Shown: in pieces, positions 31,901 through 42,000 of the stretch | How positions within the stretch are numbered: the stretch's first letter is position 1 | How the letters are laid out: the number at the start of each line of letters is the position of its first letter | Source of the DNA: Pterois miles | Lineage: Eukaryota; Chordata; Actinopteri; Perciformes; Scorpaenidae | Reading direction: 5' to 3' | NCBI GenBank assembly: GCA_947000775.1 | Contig: CAMQGK010000299.1 | Location: 21,967,501-22,031,500, forward strand | DNA: 64,000 nt | The notes under the pieces: model-generated | What the model was told of the DNA's origin: nothing | The model's input: only the letters and a program-made list of their open reading frames with translations | Databases searched by the model: none | Translations under genes and position numbers: made by a program

Positions 31901-34389
31901 GGAAATCCACCACCAGCTCTTTGGTCTTACCAATATTGAGCTGTAGGTGGTTGATGTCGCACCACCTTACGAAGTTCTCCACAAGGGTCCTGTACTCCTC
32001 CTCGTTGTCGTCTGTGATGCAGCCGACGATGGAGGAGTCATCGGAGAACTCCTGCAGGAGGCATGTTGGGAGATGAAGCAGAAGTCGGAGGTGTAGGTGG
32101 AGAACAGGAACAGTGACAGTACAGTTCCCTGGGGAGCACCAGTGTTGCTCACCAGCACGTCAGACAGGCTGCCCTGCAGTCTGACATACTGTGGTCTGCT
32201 GGTGAGGTATATGCCCTCTCTTGAAGAGGCAGAGCTGGAAGCTGATGGGGGATCATCGTCAATTTCCTTGGGGGAAGTCACTGAGGTACTTAAACAGCTC
32301 TGCAGTGGCAAGAACCCGGGGATTGATGAAATCCACCCAGAAATGCTGAAGGCTCTGGGTGTGGAGGGGCTGTTGTGGATGACACGTGGCACACCGGGTG
32401 GTGGTCTACTCTACTCTAGGGTGCTGGAAAGAAGGGTTCAGCCGATAGCCAAACCTCGGATTAAAGAGAAACAATGCAGATTTTGCCCTTGAGGGGGCCT
32501 GGGAATATGCCCATCCAGTCTACATGTGTTTTGTGGACTTTGAGAAGGCGTACAATTGGGTCCCCCGGGGTATACTGTGGGAGGTGCTGTGGGAGTATGG
32601 GGTGAGGGGGTCACTTCTCAGGCCCATCCAATCTCTGTACTCCCAAAGCGAGAGCTGTGTCGAGGTTCTCGGCAGTAAGTCGGACTCGTTTCCGGTGGGG
32701 GTTGGCCTCCGCCAGGGTTGCACCTTGTCACCAATCCTGTTTGTGATATTCATGGACAAGATATTGAGGCATAGTCACGATGACCACATCATCTGCAAAA
32801 AGCAGCGATGAGCTGGCATCATTGGTGTGAAGTGTGAAGCAGCTGGGGTGAGAATCAGCACCTCAAAATCGGAGGCCATGGTTCTCAGCAGGAAACCAAT
32901 GGATTGTCTACTCCAGGTAGGGAATGAGTCTTCACCCCAAGTGAAGGTGTTCAAGTACCTCGGGGTCTTGTTCGCGACTGCGGGAACAATAGAACGCGAG
33001 ATTGTCCGGAGACTCGGAGCAGCGGGGGCGGTATTGCAGTCGCTTTACCACACTGCTGTGACGAAGAGAGAGTTGAGCCGGAAGGCAAAGCTCTCTATCT
33101 ACCGGTCAATCTTCATTCCTACTCTTACCTATGGTCATGAGGGCTGGGTCATGACTGACATGAAGAACTAGACTGCGGGTACAAGCAGCCGAAATGGGTT
33201 TTCTCAGGAGGGTGACTGGCGTCTCCCTTAGAGATAGGGTGAGAAGCTCAGCCATCCATGAGGGACTCGAAGTAGAGCTGCTGCTCCTTTGCATTGAAAG
33301 GAGCCAGTTGAGGTGGCTCGGGCATCTGGTAAGGATGCCCACTGGGCGCCTCCCTAGGGAGGTGTTCCAGATACGACCAGCTGGGAGGAGGCCCCGGGGA
33401 CGACCCAGGACTAGGTGGAAAGATTATATCTCCACACTGGCCTGGGAACACCTCGGGATCCCCCAGTCAGAGCTGGTTAATGTGGGAAAGGGAAGTTTGG
33501 GGTCCCTGCTGGAGCTGTTGGCCCTGCGACCGGACCTCGGATAAGCAGCTGAAGATGAAGAAGAAAATGCTGCTACGCAGGAACAACATTACATTAACAC
33601 AACATTTATATAACAATTTCTGACCCGCTGCTTACAGCTAATGTTAACTAGCTCTTTTTCTGCCGACTTCAACATGGGAGGTGCCATTGATTCACTTTAT
33701 GATGAGTTCAGGCTAACAATAATAATAACAAAGTAATCCCAATCATATTATATTAATAATAAGACGCATGATACAGATCAATAATAAAATAATAGTAAGA
33801 CCAATAATGATAATACTAATAATAATAATCATACCAATTATGTTACTACTACTACTACTAATACTACTACTACTACTAATAATAATAATAACAATAATAA
33901 TGGTTACCTTCATGATGAGCTGCTTCTCTGGGAGGCTGCACTGCTGGTAGTCTCTGTGACTGGGCAGCTTCTCTACAAAAAGACTAAACACATTTTCTTC
34001 TGTAAATAAACAAAACTATGAAGAAGAAGTCATGGTGGCGGCAGTGTGCTGCAAGTCTCACGTGATGAACTTGGTATAGAGGACGTAGGCATTCTCAAGG
34101 CTTCCTTCCTCCAGGTAAACCGCTGCCATGCGCTCCATTTCCACGCCAGAGCGCAAGTAGCGCCTCAGTGCAACGTCCTCGTTGATCTCCACGCTGCATC
34201 CCATCTTCCCCAGTGCCCGCACTCTTTCCGCCGCCGTCAGCGACACGTCAGTGTAGTCTGGCTCTGCTGCCAGCTTCTTCTGCACCACACAAACACACAC
34301 ATCAGTGCTGCTGGCGCCCCCTACAGGCCGCAGATCACACCTCACCATATGAACAGATTGACGACTTAAAGGAATATTATTATGATTAC

Positions 34390-34422
<33 letters not shown>

Positions 34423-35562
34423 CATTAGAAGAAGTATTGTAATGTCCTGAGATTAAAGATAAAAACACCTCATCTACCACCACATTAACCTGAAAGCTGA
34501 GCCGAACTCTGTTCTCAGGCAGGAAACTGAGATTTACCGTCTCTGCCGGGAGCCTGAAGATTTCCTGCTAAACGTCTCGATAAAATAGTGAATTAATGTT
34601 TCCGTCGATGGCGGCGATCCGTCCAGGTCCTGAGGCAGCGAAGCAGCCCCGAACCATGACGCCCCTCCACCATATTTCACAGTGGTGATGAGGTTTAGAT
34701 GTTGGTGTGCTGAGCCTTTTTCCCTCCACATAGCGTTGTGTGGTCCTTCCTAACAGCTCAGTTCTGGTTTCATCTGTCCACAGAGTATTTAGCCAGTAGT
34801 GCTGTGGAGCATCCAGCTGCTCTTTGGCAAACTTCAAACCTGCAGCAGTGGTTTTTGGACAGCAGTGTCTTCCTCCGTGGTGTCCTCCATCAGCTCCATT
34901 ATTCTTTAATGTTTCACTGATTGTAGATCAGTCAACTAAAATGTCAGCATGTACCAGAGATCTCTGTTAGTCTTTAGTTGACCCTCTAGGACTCTTCTTC
35001 ACCTCATTGAGCGTTCGGCGCTGGGCTCTAGCGGCCATCTTTACAGGACGACCACGCCTAGGGAGAGTAGCAGCAGTGCTGAACTGTCTCCATCTGTAGA
35101 CAGTCCGTCTCACCGTGGACACATGGACATCAAGGCTTTTAGAAAGACTTCTGGAACCCTTTCAGCTTCATATCAGTCAGCAGTTCTGGATCGGAGGTCT
35201 TCTGAGAGCTCTTTAGAGCGAGGCATGGTTCCCATCAGGCAATGCTTCTGGAGAACAGCTAACTCCAAACTGCTGTGTTTTTATAGGGCAGCTTTAACCA
35301 ACACCTCCAATCATCACACTGACTGGACTCCAGGTTGGTCATTAGTCTAGGGGTTCACATACTTTTTCCACTCTGCACTGTGAATGTTTACATGTTGTGT
35401 TCAATAAAAACATGAAAACGTATCATATTTTGTGCAGTATTAGTTTTAGCAGACTATGTTTGTCTGTTGTTGAGACTTAGATGAAGATCTGTTTATCTAC
35501 AGCATCCACACACACAGTCACACGATACTCACCAGTGTATTTAAACTGAAGCCTTGTTCCAT
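16961..35562 (-). CDS. stambpl1: AMSH-like protease (STAMBPL1), complete, 11 coding exons
   Basis: Exons, in coding order: 35562-35533, 34279-34062, 33983-33908, 29319-29224, 28894-28679, 28602-28452, 28361-28237, 28149-28012, 26955-26843, 21186-21087, 17017-16961; 1320 bp, 439 aa (human STAMBPL1 is 436). All splice sites are GT-AG and frames join. The protein starts MEQGFSLNTLKKLAAEPDYT, closer to AMSH-LP than to AMSH. Residues 10-110 form the N-terminal helical (MIT-like) region, about 110-212 are coiled-coil, and about 265-439 form the JAMM/MPN+ domain. Zinc and catalytic residues are present: Glu295 (GIETCG), His350, His352, Ser360 and Asp363 (HTHPTQTAFLSSVD), and the second zinc site His365, Cys405, His411, His413 (GFHPH). 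The family removes K63-linked ubiquitin at endosomes. Introns carry kilobase-size satellites and transposons. It may be transcribed from the promoter at 44.7 kb through an upstream non-coding exon; that link is inferred. Confidence 0.95.
17018..17446. other. stambpl1 last intron, unique part
   Basis: Non-repetitive sequence between the last coding exon and the array that follows; nothing else recognised. Confidence 0.5.
17447..20105. repeat. 62-66-bp minisatellite in the last stambpl1 intron
   Basis: About 41 copies of a unit that includes TAGTTTGTCATGTATCTCAG then TAGTAAACTAAAGCTGGCAG and a GGCTCTGTAGTCTG segment. Length classes differ by presence of ACTG and one T (TCTGACTGTTTAGG, TCTGACTGTTAGG, TCTGTTTAGG). 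The classes alternate in runs, suggesting block duplication. Confidence 0.96.
20127..20703 (+). repeat. Dispersed element, copy A of an inverted pair
   Basis: Reverse complement of 39155-39690, about 19 kb away. Shared landmarks are AAGGACTGATACTGACTGAT at one end and CTGGACCAGAAAGG followed by ACCGAACC at the other. Copy A carries about 85 bp not in copy B (around 20440-20520). An open stretch (20512-20754) lies behind an acceptor-like TTTTCTTTTAG, but copy B has a stop in the same frame, so I treat the pair as a repeat family and not as a gene. Family unassigned. Confidence 0.85.
20704..21602. other. stambpl1 intron sequence around coding exon 10
   Basis: Apart from stambpl1 exon 10 (21087-21186, minus) the stretch is non-coding. 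It has AT-rich patches and no recognised element. Confidence 0.5.
21603..26612 (+). repeat. 20-bp satellite, array B (5 kb, stambpl1 intron 9)
   Basis: About 250 copies of TAACAGACCGTTGCTACCTA. Variants are clustered: CATA for CCTA at the left end, ACCACTGCT scattered and dense at 24.4-25.0 kb, TTGGTACC at 23.05-23.7 kb, TCCG and CCCG elsewhere. The register slips at 26.23-26.6 kb. Same monomer family as array A in acta2 intron 1. The array separates coding exons 9 and 10 of stambpl1. Confidence 0.98.
27196..27628. repeat. 29-bp minisatellite with a palindromic core
   Basis: About 15 copies of a unit containing CACACTGTGGGGACCCCACT and GGTTTAAAT. Each unit holds TGGGGACCCCA, palindromic around one base. 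It lies in the stambpl1 intron between coding exons 9 and 8. Confidence 0.95.
27637..27770 (+). mobile_element. 3' end fragment of an RTE/Rex3-like LINE
   Basis: The sequence GACCCAGGACTAGGTGG, then ATTATATCTCCACACTGGCC and GATCCCCCAGTCAGAGCTGG, repeats the 3' end of the LINE at 33.39-33.56 kb in the same orientation and ends in AAGATGAGTGAGTGAG, a short-repeat tail. It is a 5'-truncated copy of about 130 bp. Confidence 0.8.
28900..29223. other. stambpl1 intron 4 (between coding exons 4 and 5)
   Basis: Contains a T-run of about 20 nt at 28951-28973, followed by non-repetitive sequence. No exon was seen. Confidence 0.5.
29360..33570 (+). mobile_element. Degenerate RTE/Rex3-like LINE, interrupted by a second LINE
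   Basis: The order of parts fits an RTE-type element. The 5' region includes GTGAAATGTCACCTCTCTGT (start of the endonuclease reading); endonuclease remnants span about 29.8-30.4 kb; reverse-transcriptase blocks follow, with GIDEIHPEMLKAL near 32.32 kb, MCFVDFEKAYNWVPRGILWE from 32524, GVGLRQGCTLSPILFVIFMD at about 32.70 kb, VFKYLGVLF at 32.95 kb and AKLSIYRSIFIPTLTYGHE at 33.1 kb. The 3' end at about 33.54 kb reads GCTGAAGATGAAGAAG. Frames are broken by many stops and shifts and the catalytic FADD segment is inverted, so the copy is dead. It sits in stambpl1 intron 3. The clade call rests on remembered family features; the LINE nature is certain. Confidence 0.88.
31042..32207 (-). mobile_element. 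5'-truncated LINE inserted into the Rex3-like LINE
   Basis: Minus-strand frames encode the C-terminal half of a different non-LTR reverse transcriptase: NTGAPQGTVLS near 32.14 kb, HLQLNIGKTKELVVDFR near 31.95 kb, then a C-terminal segment with VVCWGG and LDSLEVVAE between 31.35 and 31.72 kb. The 3' end near 31042-31070 is a run of TAAGA/GATAA units (plus-strand view) next to TTTATTAATCCCCGGAGGGA. ATAT is found at both junctions, and the host LINE sequence is continuous across them. Probably CR1/L2/Rex1-like; the clade is unresolved. Confidence 0.85.
33710..33905. repeat. AAT/ACT-rich low-complexity DNA
   Basis: Imperfect AATAAT, ACTACTACT and ATAATAATA runs ending 3 bp before the splice donor of stambpl1 coding exon 3. 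Confidence 0.8.
34373..34425. repeat. TTA microsatellite
   Basis: About 13 TTA units in stambpl1 intron 1. Confidence 0.9.
34560..35480 (-). mobile_element. Tc1-like transposon relic in stambpl1 intron 1
   Basis: Minus-strand sequence encodes the middle of a Tc1-type transposase: KFAKEQLDAPQHYW and TLWTDETRTELLG (first catalytic Asp), then GCFAASGPGR, after which homology stops at about 34.56 kb, so the second and third catalytic acids are lost. The N-terminal part (about 34.98-35.24 kb) is frame-broken. The outer end appears to lie near 35.35-35.48 kb, including CACATACTTTTTCCACT. One end is missing, so the copy is immobile. Confidence 0.85.
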
Positions 35563-35573
35563 GGTGTGTGTGT

Positions 35574-35598
35574 TTGTGTGTGTGTGTGTGTGTGTGTC
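35574..35598. repeat. GT microsatellite upstream of the stambpl1 start codon
   Basis: GT-rich run 12-36 bp upstream of the stambpl1 ATG (minus orientation), so it would be CA-rich leader RNA if transcribed. Confidence 0.8.
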
Positions 35599-35804
35599 AC
35601 AGCCTCCTGTGATTGGCCCACAGCCGGCTTGTACATCTAACACCTCCCATGATGCTTCACTGCAGGAGAAACAAACAAACAAGATGTGAACGAGCAGTTT
35701 GGGTGGACTGTTCCTTTAAGAGCTTCCTGTGTGGAGCAGCAAGCATAGTGTCTAAAGCCATCAGTCAGACCATCATCATCATCATCATCACGCCTGCTTA
35801 TCCT

Positions 35805-35993
35805 TCAGTTTGGTCTGTGGTTACCAAGACAACCATCCACTGAGTCATCCACTTTAAACACCAGAGAAGAAGAGACAGGACAAAGAGAGACGACCTCCCA
35901 CTTCTCGCTGTGTTCCAACCACGAAAAACCAACAAACAGCTCAGATTCATCATCGACACCGTCCGCTGCACGCCGTGCAGAGGATGTCGCCAT
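35805..35993 (-). other. Unassigned 62-codon open frame
   Basis: Starts at an ATG in a strong context (GTTGCCATGG) and reads MATSSARRAADGVDDESELF, then about 40 further residues of mixed, non-repetitive composition before a stop. It lies 240 bp upstream of the stambpl1 start on the same strand. I do not recognise it. It could be an upstream open frame, an exon of another transcript, or chance; nothing proves it is translated. Confidence 0.25.
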
Positions 35994-35999
35994 GGCAAC
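35986..35999. promoter_or_regulatory. Perfect RFX X-box motif
   Basis: GTCGCCATGGCAAC fits the X-box consensus GTNRCC-N2-RGYAAC exactly and is nearly palindromic. It lies 424 bp upstream of the stambpl1 start codon. RFX factors bind such sites in promoters of ciliary and other genes. It overlaps the start codon of the unassigned frame, so a match through the Kozak-like GCCATGGC is also possible. Confidence 0.4.
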
Positions 36000-36143
36000 G
36001 GCTGCGTCCAGAATAGAGACTACAACAGAGAGAGACTGATGTAGAGTTTAGAGAGGCTGTGATGGATCATCAATCAGGACCTGACCTGGACGGGGTTCAG
36101 ACTCATTGATAAGCATCCTGAGTCTCCTGTTGGCTTTGTTACA

Positions 36144-36388
36144 CCTGTTAGGGGAGGGACCATTTACACCTGTTAGGGGAGGGACCATTTACACCTGTTA
36201 GGGGAGGGGCCATTTACACCTGTTAGGGGAGGGACCATTTACACCTGTTAGGGGAGGGGCCATTTACACCTGTTAGGGGAGGGACCAGTTACAGCTGTTA
36301 GGGGAGGGACCAGTTACAGCTGTTAGGGGAGGGACCAGTTACAGCTGTTAGGGGAGGGACCAGTTACAGCTGTTAGGGGAGGGACCAG

Positions 36389-36390
<2 letters not shown>
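36144..36390. repeat. 25-bp minisatellite
   Basis: About ten copies of ACCTGTTAGGGGAGGGACCA plus five bases (TTTAC or GTTAC, the latter with AGCTGTT). Confidence 0.95.

Positions 36391-36473
<83 letters not shown>
36391..36473. repeat. GA microsatellite
   Basis: About 40 AG dinucleotides directly after the 25-bp array. Confidence 0.97.
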
Positions 36474-36476
<3 letters not shown>

Positions 36477-36489
36477 GTAGGAGCAGTTC

Positions 36490-36660
36490 TGGTAAAAACT
36501 TTCAGTTCTCTAGTCACGGTTCAGTTCTTGTTTGTACCGTTCGGTTCATCTGAAATAGGCTATGAAGCGGATTGTGTATTTTTTTGAATTTTTTTCATCC
36601 CGTTTATTGTCCCAGTAGAAATCAAGGCCCATGGAAAGAGGCTGGGACACGGCGGACAAG
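36490..36660 (+). repeat. Dispersed element, copy A (inverted pair with 41.9 kb)
   Basis: Shares TCCCGTTTATTGTCCCA, AGAGGCTGGGACACGGCGGA and the upstream GGTTCATCTGAA region with the reverse complement of about 41860-42000. The copy ends at the Tc1 element boundary at 36.66 kb. Family unassigned. Confidence 0.75.
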
Positions 36661-36661
36661 A

Positions 36662-38031
36662 GCTTCAAGAGGTCGTCACCTGAAATGGTCTCCAACAGTC
36701 TTGAAGGAGTTCCCAGAGATGCTGAGCACTTGTTGGCCCTTTTGCCTTCACTCTGCGGTCCAGCTCACCCCAAACCATCTGGATCGGGTTCAGGTCCGGT
36801 GACTGTGGAGGCCAGGTCATCTGGTCCAGCACCCCATCACTCTCCTTCTTGGTCAAATAGCCCTCACACAGCCTGGAGGTGTGTTTGGGGTCATTGTCCT
36901 GTTGAAAAATAAATGATGGTCCAACTAAACGCAGACCGGATGGAATAGCATGCTGCTGCTAGATGCTGTGGTAGCCATGCTGGTTCAGTAGGCCTTCAGT
37001 TTGAATAAATCCCCAACAGTGTCACCAGCAAAGCCCCCCCACACCATCACACCTCCTCCTCCATGCTTCACGGTGGGAACCAGGCATGTAGAGTCCATCC
37101 GTTCACCTTTTCTGGTTCCACAAAGACACAGTGGTTGGAACCAAAGATCTCAGATCTGGACTCATCAGACCAAAGCCCAGATTTCCACTGGTCTAATGTC
37201 CATTCCTGGTGGTCTTTAGCCCAAACAAGTCTCTCTGCTTGTTGCCTGTCCTTAGCAGTGGTTTCCTAGCAGCTATTCTACCATGAAGGCCTGATTCACA
37301 CAGTCTCCTCTTAACAGTTGTTCTAGAGATGTGTCTGCTGCTAGAACTCTGTGTGGCATTGACCTGGTCTCTAGTCTGAGCTGCTGTTAACCTGCCATTT
37401 CTGAGGCCGGTGACTCGGATGAACTGATCCTCCTCAGCAGAGGTGACTCCTGGTCTTCCTTTCCTGGGGCGATCCTCATGTGAGCCACTTTCTTTGTAGC
37501 TCTTGATGGTTTTTACGACTGCACTTGGGGACACTTTCAAAGTTTTCACAATTTTTGGAACTGACTGACCTTCATTTCTTAAAGTAATGATGGTCACTCG
37601 TTTTTCTTTACTTAGCTGCTTTTTTCTGCCATAATCCAAATTCTAACAGTCTATTCAGCAGGACTATCAGCTGTGTCTCCACCTGACTTCTGATGGTCTC
37701 AACCCCATTTATAAGGCCAGAAATCCCCCTGATTAAACCTGACAGGGCTCACCTGTGAAGTGGAGACCATTTCAGGTGACGACCTCTTGAAGCTCATCAA
37801 GAGGATGCAGAGTGTGTGGAGCAGTAATCGGAGCAAAAGGAGGCTACTTTGAAGAAACTACAATATAAAGCGTATTTTCAGTTGTTTCACACTTTTTTGT
37901 TAAGTACATATTTCCACATGTGTTAATTCATAGTTTTGATGCCTTCAGTGTGAATCTACAATTTTCATAGTCATGAAAATAAAGAAAACTCTTTGAATGA
38001 GAAGGTGGGTCCAAACCTTTGGTCTGTACTG
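36662..38031 (-). mobile_element. Tc1-like transposon, one end truncated
   Basis: The right inverted repeat ends GGTCTGTACTG next to a TA. An intact N-terminal frame (37639-37193) begins MDYGRKKQLSKEKRVTIITL and contains the paired-type helix-turn-helix DNA-binding region. A C-terminal fragment (36856-36665) includes QSPDLNPIQMVWGEL, where the third catalytic acid (usually Glu in NPIE) is Gln. A frame break near 37.2 kb separates the two. The left inverted repeat is missing at about 36.66 kb. Not autonomous. Confidence 0.9.
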
Positions 38032-38420
<389 letters not shown>

Positions 38421-38429
38421 GTCACAGAA

Positions 38430-39154
38430 CATAGACCAGAACATGGAGGGGCGAGGAGAGTCCCACTGGTGAAATGGGAAGGTACCGTAGAGCCGATATC
38501 ATCCAATAATAATATCAACATGTTGAGCAGAGTGAGCTCTCTGTCAGGTGTAAGGATCTTTGCGTGAACAGCGTCACTGAGCTCAGCTGTGACATCACCA
38601 GTCAGGTGACTCAGGTGTGTTCCCAGCTGCCACTCCAACATCCTGCTCGTCCACATTCAAGCTGCCGCTCAACGACCTTTGACCTCCTTCTCTTCTTCAC
38701 CAGCTGAACCGACAGAAAGCCTCACCTCTAAGGGATTTAAGGGTTAAAACACCTTAAGTATAGCAGGGGATTCTAAGAAAGTCCTCTACTAACTTAACTT
38801 AAAGTGTTTTCAGTTTGTCCATTAATGATGATGGAATGAAGGAATTTGTAATAGGTTAATTATGGGCTTGATAGATTAAGGCAGTCACCATAAATCATTT
38901 TACTTTAAACTGACCTTTACCCATTATGGTATTTTAATGGTAATAAGATCAAGGGAATCATTAGGAAACTGTAATATATGGACACATTTAATGTGTTTTT
39001 TAAAGGTGTAAAAATCCTTTGAAATTTATAAATAGCATCACAACCATCCATTAATCCACAACTTTAGAAAGCCTTAGTTTTGACTTCATTATTCTGTCCA
39101 TTATTAATGATGGAATGAAGTATTTAAAGGGAGTTTAAGTCACACTCAGAAAGG
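38430..39154. other. Non-coding DNA, no gene recognised
   Basis: A minus-strand open stretch of about 78 codons (38656 down to about 38425) has non-repetitive composition, but it runs into the TA array and shows no known domain or convincing splice pair. The remainder is AT-rich. Confidence 0.4.
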
Positions 39155-39690
39155 TTCGGGTCGGTTCGGTACCTTTCTGGTCCAGCAGGAGGCTGATTCC
39201 CAGCTTCAGTTTCAACATGATCAGATCAATCTGTCAGCATCAGTCAACAGCTGTTTGTCTCTCAACAGCAGACTAACATCTGGAACTAAACTCTGATGGC
39301 TGGACTTCTGATCTAAAAGAAAAGTGACTGAGTTATTAACAACATTAACATTAACATAAACTAGGCAGCACCATATGAGGACAATCTGCCATGATCAATA
39401 ACACTGATCAATACTGAGATGATCAATTAATATTGAAGTGATCATATTAGCTCTACTGATGTCAGCCTGGTTGGTTTAAAGTCAGAACCAGATTATTAAT
39501 TGAATATTTAAATCCAACTAGGACACATGTTGTTTCTAGAGCAGCAACAGTAATGTTGACAACAGCAGAGTCTCCATAGAAACTATTAATATCTGACTGG
39601 AGACAATCTGACAGATCAATAAAATCAATCAGATTCCTGAGTGAAGTTTAGAAAGACTGAAGATCACAAACATCAGTCAGTATCAGTCCT
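39155..39690 (-). repeat. Dispersed element, copy B of the inverted pair
   Basis: Reverse complement of 20127-20703. Its right end (CATCAGTCAGTATCAGTCCTT, less one base at either side) runs straight into the next tandem array, whose units repeat a near-identical motif. Confidence 0.85.
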
Positions 39691-40895
39691 TCCTCCTGTC
39701 ATCCTGTCCTCTGTCCGCCTCTCCTCAGTCCTCTGTCCTCCTCTCCTCTGTCCTCCTGTCCTCTGTCCTCCATCAGTCACTATCAGTCCTTCTTCCTGTC
39801 CTCCTGTCCTCTGTCCTCCTCTCCTCTGTCCTCCTGTCCTCTGTCCTCCATCAGTCACTATCAGTCCTTCTTCCTGTCCTCCTGTCCTCTGTCCTCCTCT
39901 CCTCAGTCCTCCTGTCCTCTGTCCTCCATCAGTGACTATCAGTCCTTCTTCCTGTCCTCTGTCCGCCTCTCCTCAGTCCGCCTCTCCTCTGTCCTCCTGT
40001 CCTCTGTCCTCCTCTCCTCTGTCCTCCTGTCCTCTGTCCTCCTCTCCTCTGTCCTCCTGTCCTCTGTCCTCCATCAGTCACTATCAGTCCTTCTTCCTGT
40101 CCTCCTGTCCTCTGTCCGCCTCTCCTCAGTCCTCCTGTCCTGTATCCGCCTCTCCTCAGTCCTCCTGTCCTCTGTCCTCCATCAGTGACTATCAGTTCTT
40201 CTTCCTGTCCTCCTGTCCTCTGTCCTCCTCTCCTCAGTCCTCCTGTCCTCTGTCCTCCATCAGTGACTATCAGTCCTTCTTCCTGTCCTCCTGTCCTCTG
40301 TCCGCCTCTCCTCAGTCCGCCTCTCCTCTGTCCTCCTGTCCTCTGTCCTCCTCTCCTCTGTCCTCCTGTCCTCTGTCCTCCTCTCCTCTGTCCTCTGTCC
40401 TCCATCAGTCACTATCAGTCCTTCTTCCTGTCCTCCTGTCCTCTGTCCTCCTCTCCTCTGTCCTCCATCAGTCACTATCAGTCCTTCTTCCTGTCCTCTG
40501 TCCTCCTCTCCTCAGCCCTCCTGTCCTGTGTCCGCCTCTCCTCAGTCCTCCTGTCCTCTGTCCTCCATCAGTGACTATCAGTCCTTCTTCCTGTCCTCCT
40601 GTCCTCTGTCCGCCTCTCCTCTGTCCTCCTCTCCTCAGTCCTCCTGTCCTCTGTCCTCCATCAGTCACTACCAGTCCTTCTTCCTGTCCTCCTGTCCTCT
40701 GTCCACCTCTCCTCAGTCCTCCTGTCCTCTGTCCTCCATCAGTCACTACCAGTCCTTCTTCCTGTCCTCCTGTCCTCTGTCCTCCTCTCCTCAGTCCTCC
40801 TGTCCTCTGTCCTCCATCAGTCACTACCAGTCCTTCTTCCTGTCCTCCTGTCCTCTGTCCTCCTCTCCTCTGTCTTCCTGTCCTCTGTCCTCCTG
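39690..40895. repeat. Tandem array derived from the end of the adjacent element
   Basis: Units mix CCTCCTGTCCTCTGT and CCTCTCCTCAGTCCTCCTGT with a recurring block CATCAGTCACTATCAGTCCT. That block matches the terminus of the flanking dispersed element, so the array probably grew from it. Ser/Cys/Pro-rich and Gly/Arg-rich long frames are artefacts. Confidence 0.93.
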
Positions 40896-40914
40896 TGTCT
40901 AATAAAAATCTAAT

Positions 40915-41265
40915 AAAAAATCTGTCTAATAGTAATATATATATTATAATTATAATAGTAAGTGATAGACTGATATATAATAGTAATATATATATAATAA
41001 GTGATAGACTGATATATAATAGTAATATATATATAATAAGTGATAGACTGATATATAATAGTAATATATATATAATAAGTAATAGACTGATATATAATAG
41101 TAATATATATATAATAATAAGTGATAGACTGATATATAATAGTAATATATATATATATATATATATACATAAGTAATAGACTGATATATAATCGTAATAT
41201 ATATATAATAATAAGTGATAGACTGATATATAATCGTAATATATATATAATAATAACTGAGCCCC
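40915..41265. repeat. About 40-bp AT-rich minisatellite
   Basis: About eight copies of AAGTGATAGACTGATATATA followed by ATAGTAATATATATATAAT, with small length changes. Confidence 0.93.
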
Positions 41266-41329
41266 CCCCCACTGTGCACTAAAGGAGCTCTGGAAGAAAA
41301 CGACCACTTTCTCTGCTTTTACTGGCCTA

Positions 41330-41577
41330 TTGATCGATGAGTGTTCTATTGATACATGAGTGTTGTTCTATTGATCGATGAGTGTTGTTCTATTGATAGA
41401 TGAGTGTTCTATTGATCGATGAGTGTTCTATTGATCGATGAGTGTTCTATTGATAGATGAGTGTTCTATTGATAGATGAGTGTTCTATTGATAGATGAGT
41501 GTTCTATTGATAGATGAGTGTTCTATTGATAGATGAGTGTTCTATCGATAGATGAGTGTTCTATTGATAGATGAGTG
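41330..41577. repeat. 19-bp minisatellite
   Basis: About 13 copies of TCTATTGATAGATGAGTGT, with GATCGATG variants on the left. Confidence 0.94.
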
Positions 41578-41859
41578 TTTGATTCATTCTATTAACTGCT
41601 GATAATAATTTCTCCCAGAAACTACAGCTGGTCAGAATAACAGAGATGCAGTGATTTCAGATGATCAATGTTAGTGATTGGATCATATTTTATTCTTTAT
41701 TTATTTTAACATTCTGTATGAGAAAAGCCTCTTTGTGGTATTTTATTTTATTTACTGATGTGTTCTTTTGTTTGGGAAAGTATTGAAAAGTATCAAAATA
41801 CATGCTGGTACTAAGACGTTGGTATCACTGAGCATGTGGTCTACCTCGTGTTCCCGTCC
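41578..41859. other. Non-coding AT-rich DNA
   Basis: No gene, array or element end recognised. Confidence 0.5.
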
Positions 41860-42000
41860 GCCGTGTCCCAGCCTCTTTATACAGGTCTTCATTTCTAGTG
41901 GGACAATAAACGGGAGGAAAAAACATACAATCGGCCTCATAACCGATTCAGATGGACCAAACGGTTCAGACACGACCCGAACCCTGACTACAGAACCCAA
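41860..42000 (-). repeat. Dispersed element, copy B (pair with 36.5 kb)
   Basis: Reverse complement of the 36490-36660 copy: TCCGCCGTGTCCCAGCCTCT, then GGGACAATAAACGGGA. It leads into the 19-bp array that follows. Confidence 0.75.

Noticed and set aside
38425..38656. Minus-strand frame of about 78 codons starting MWTSRMLEWQ
   Set aside because: Non-repetitive and therefore noted, but it has no recognised domain or supported splice sites and runs into the TA array.
39641..41307. Ser/Cys/Pro and Gly/Arg/Thr-rich frames
   Set aside because: Frames created by the tandem array next to the dispersed element; several frames on both strands are open at once.
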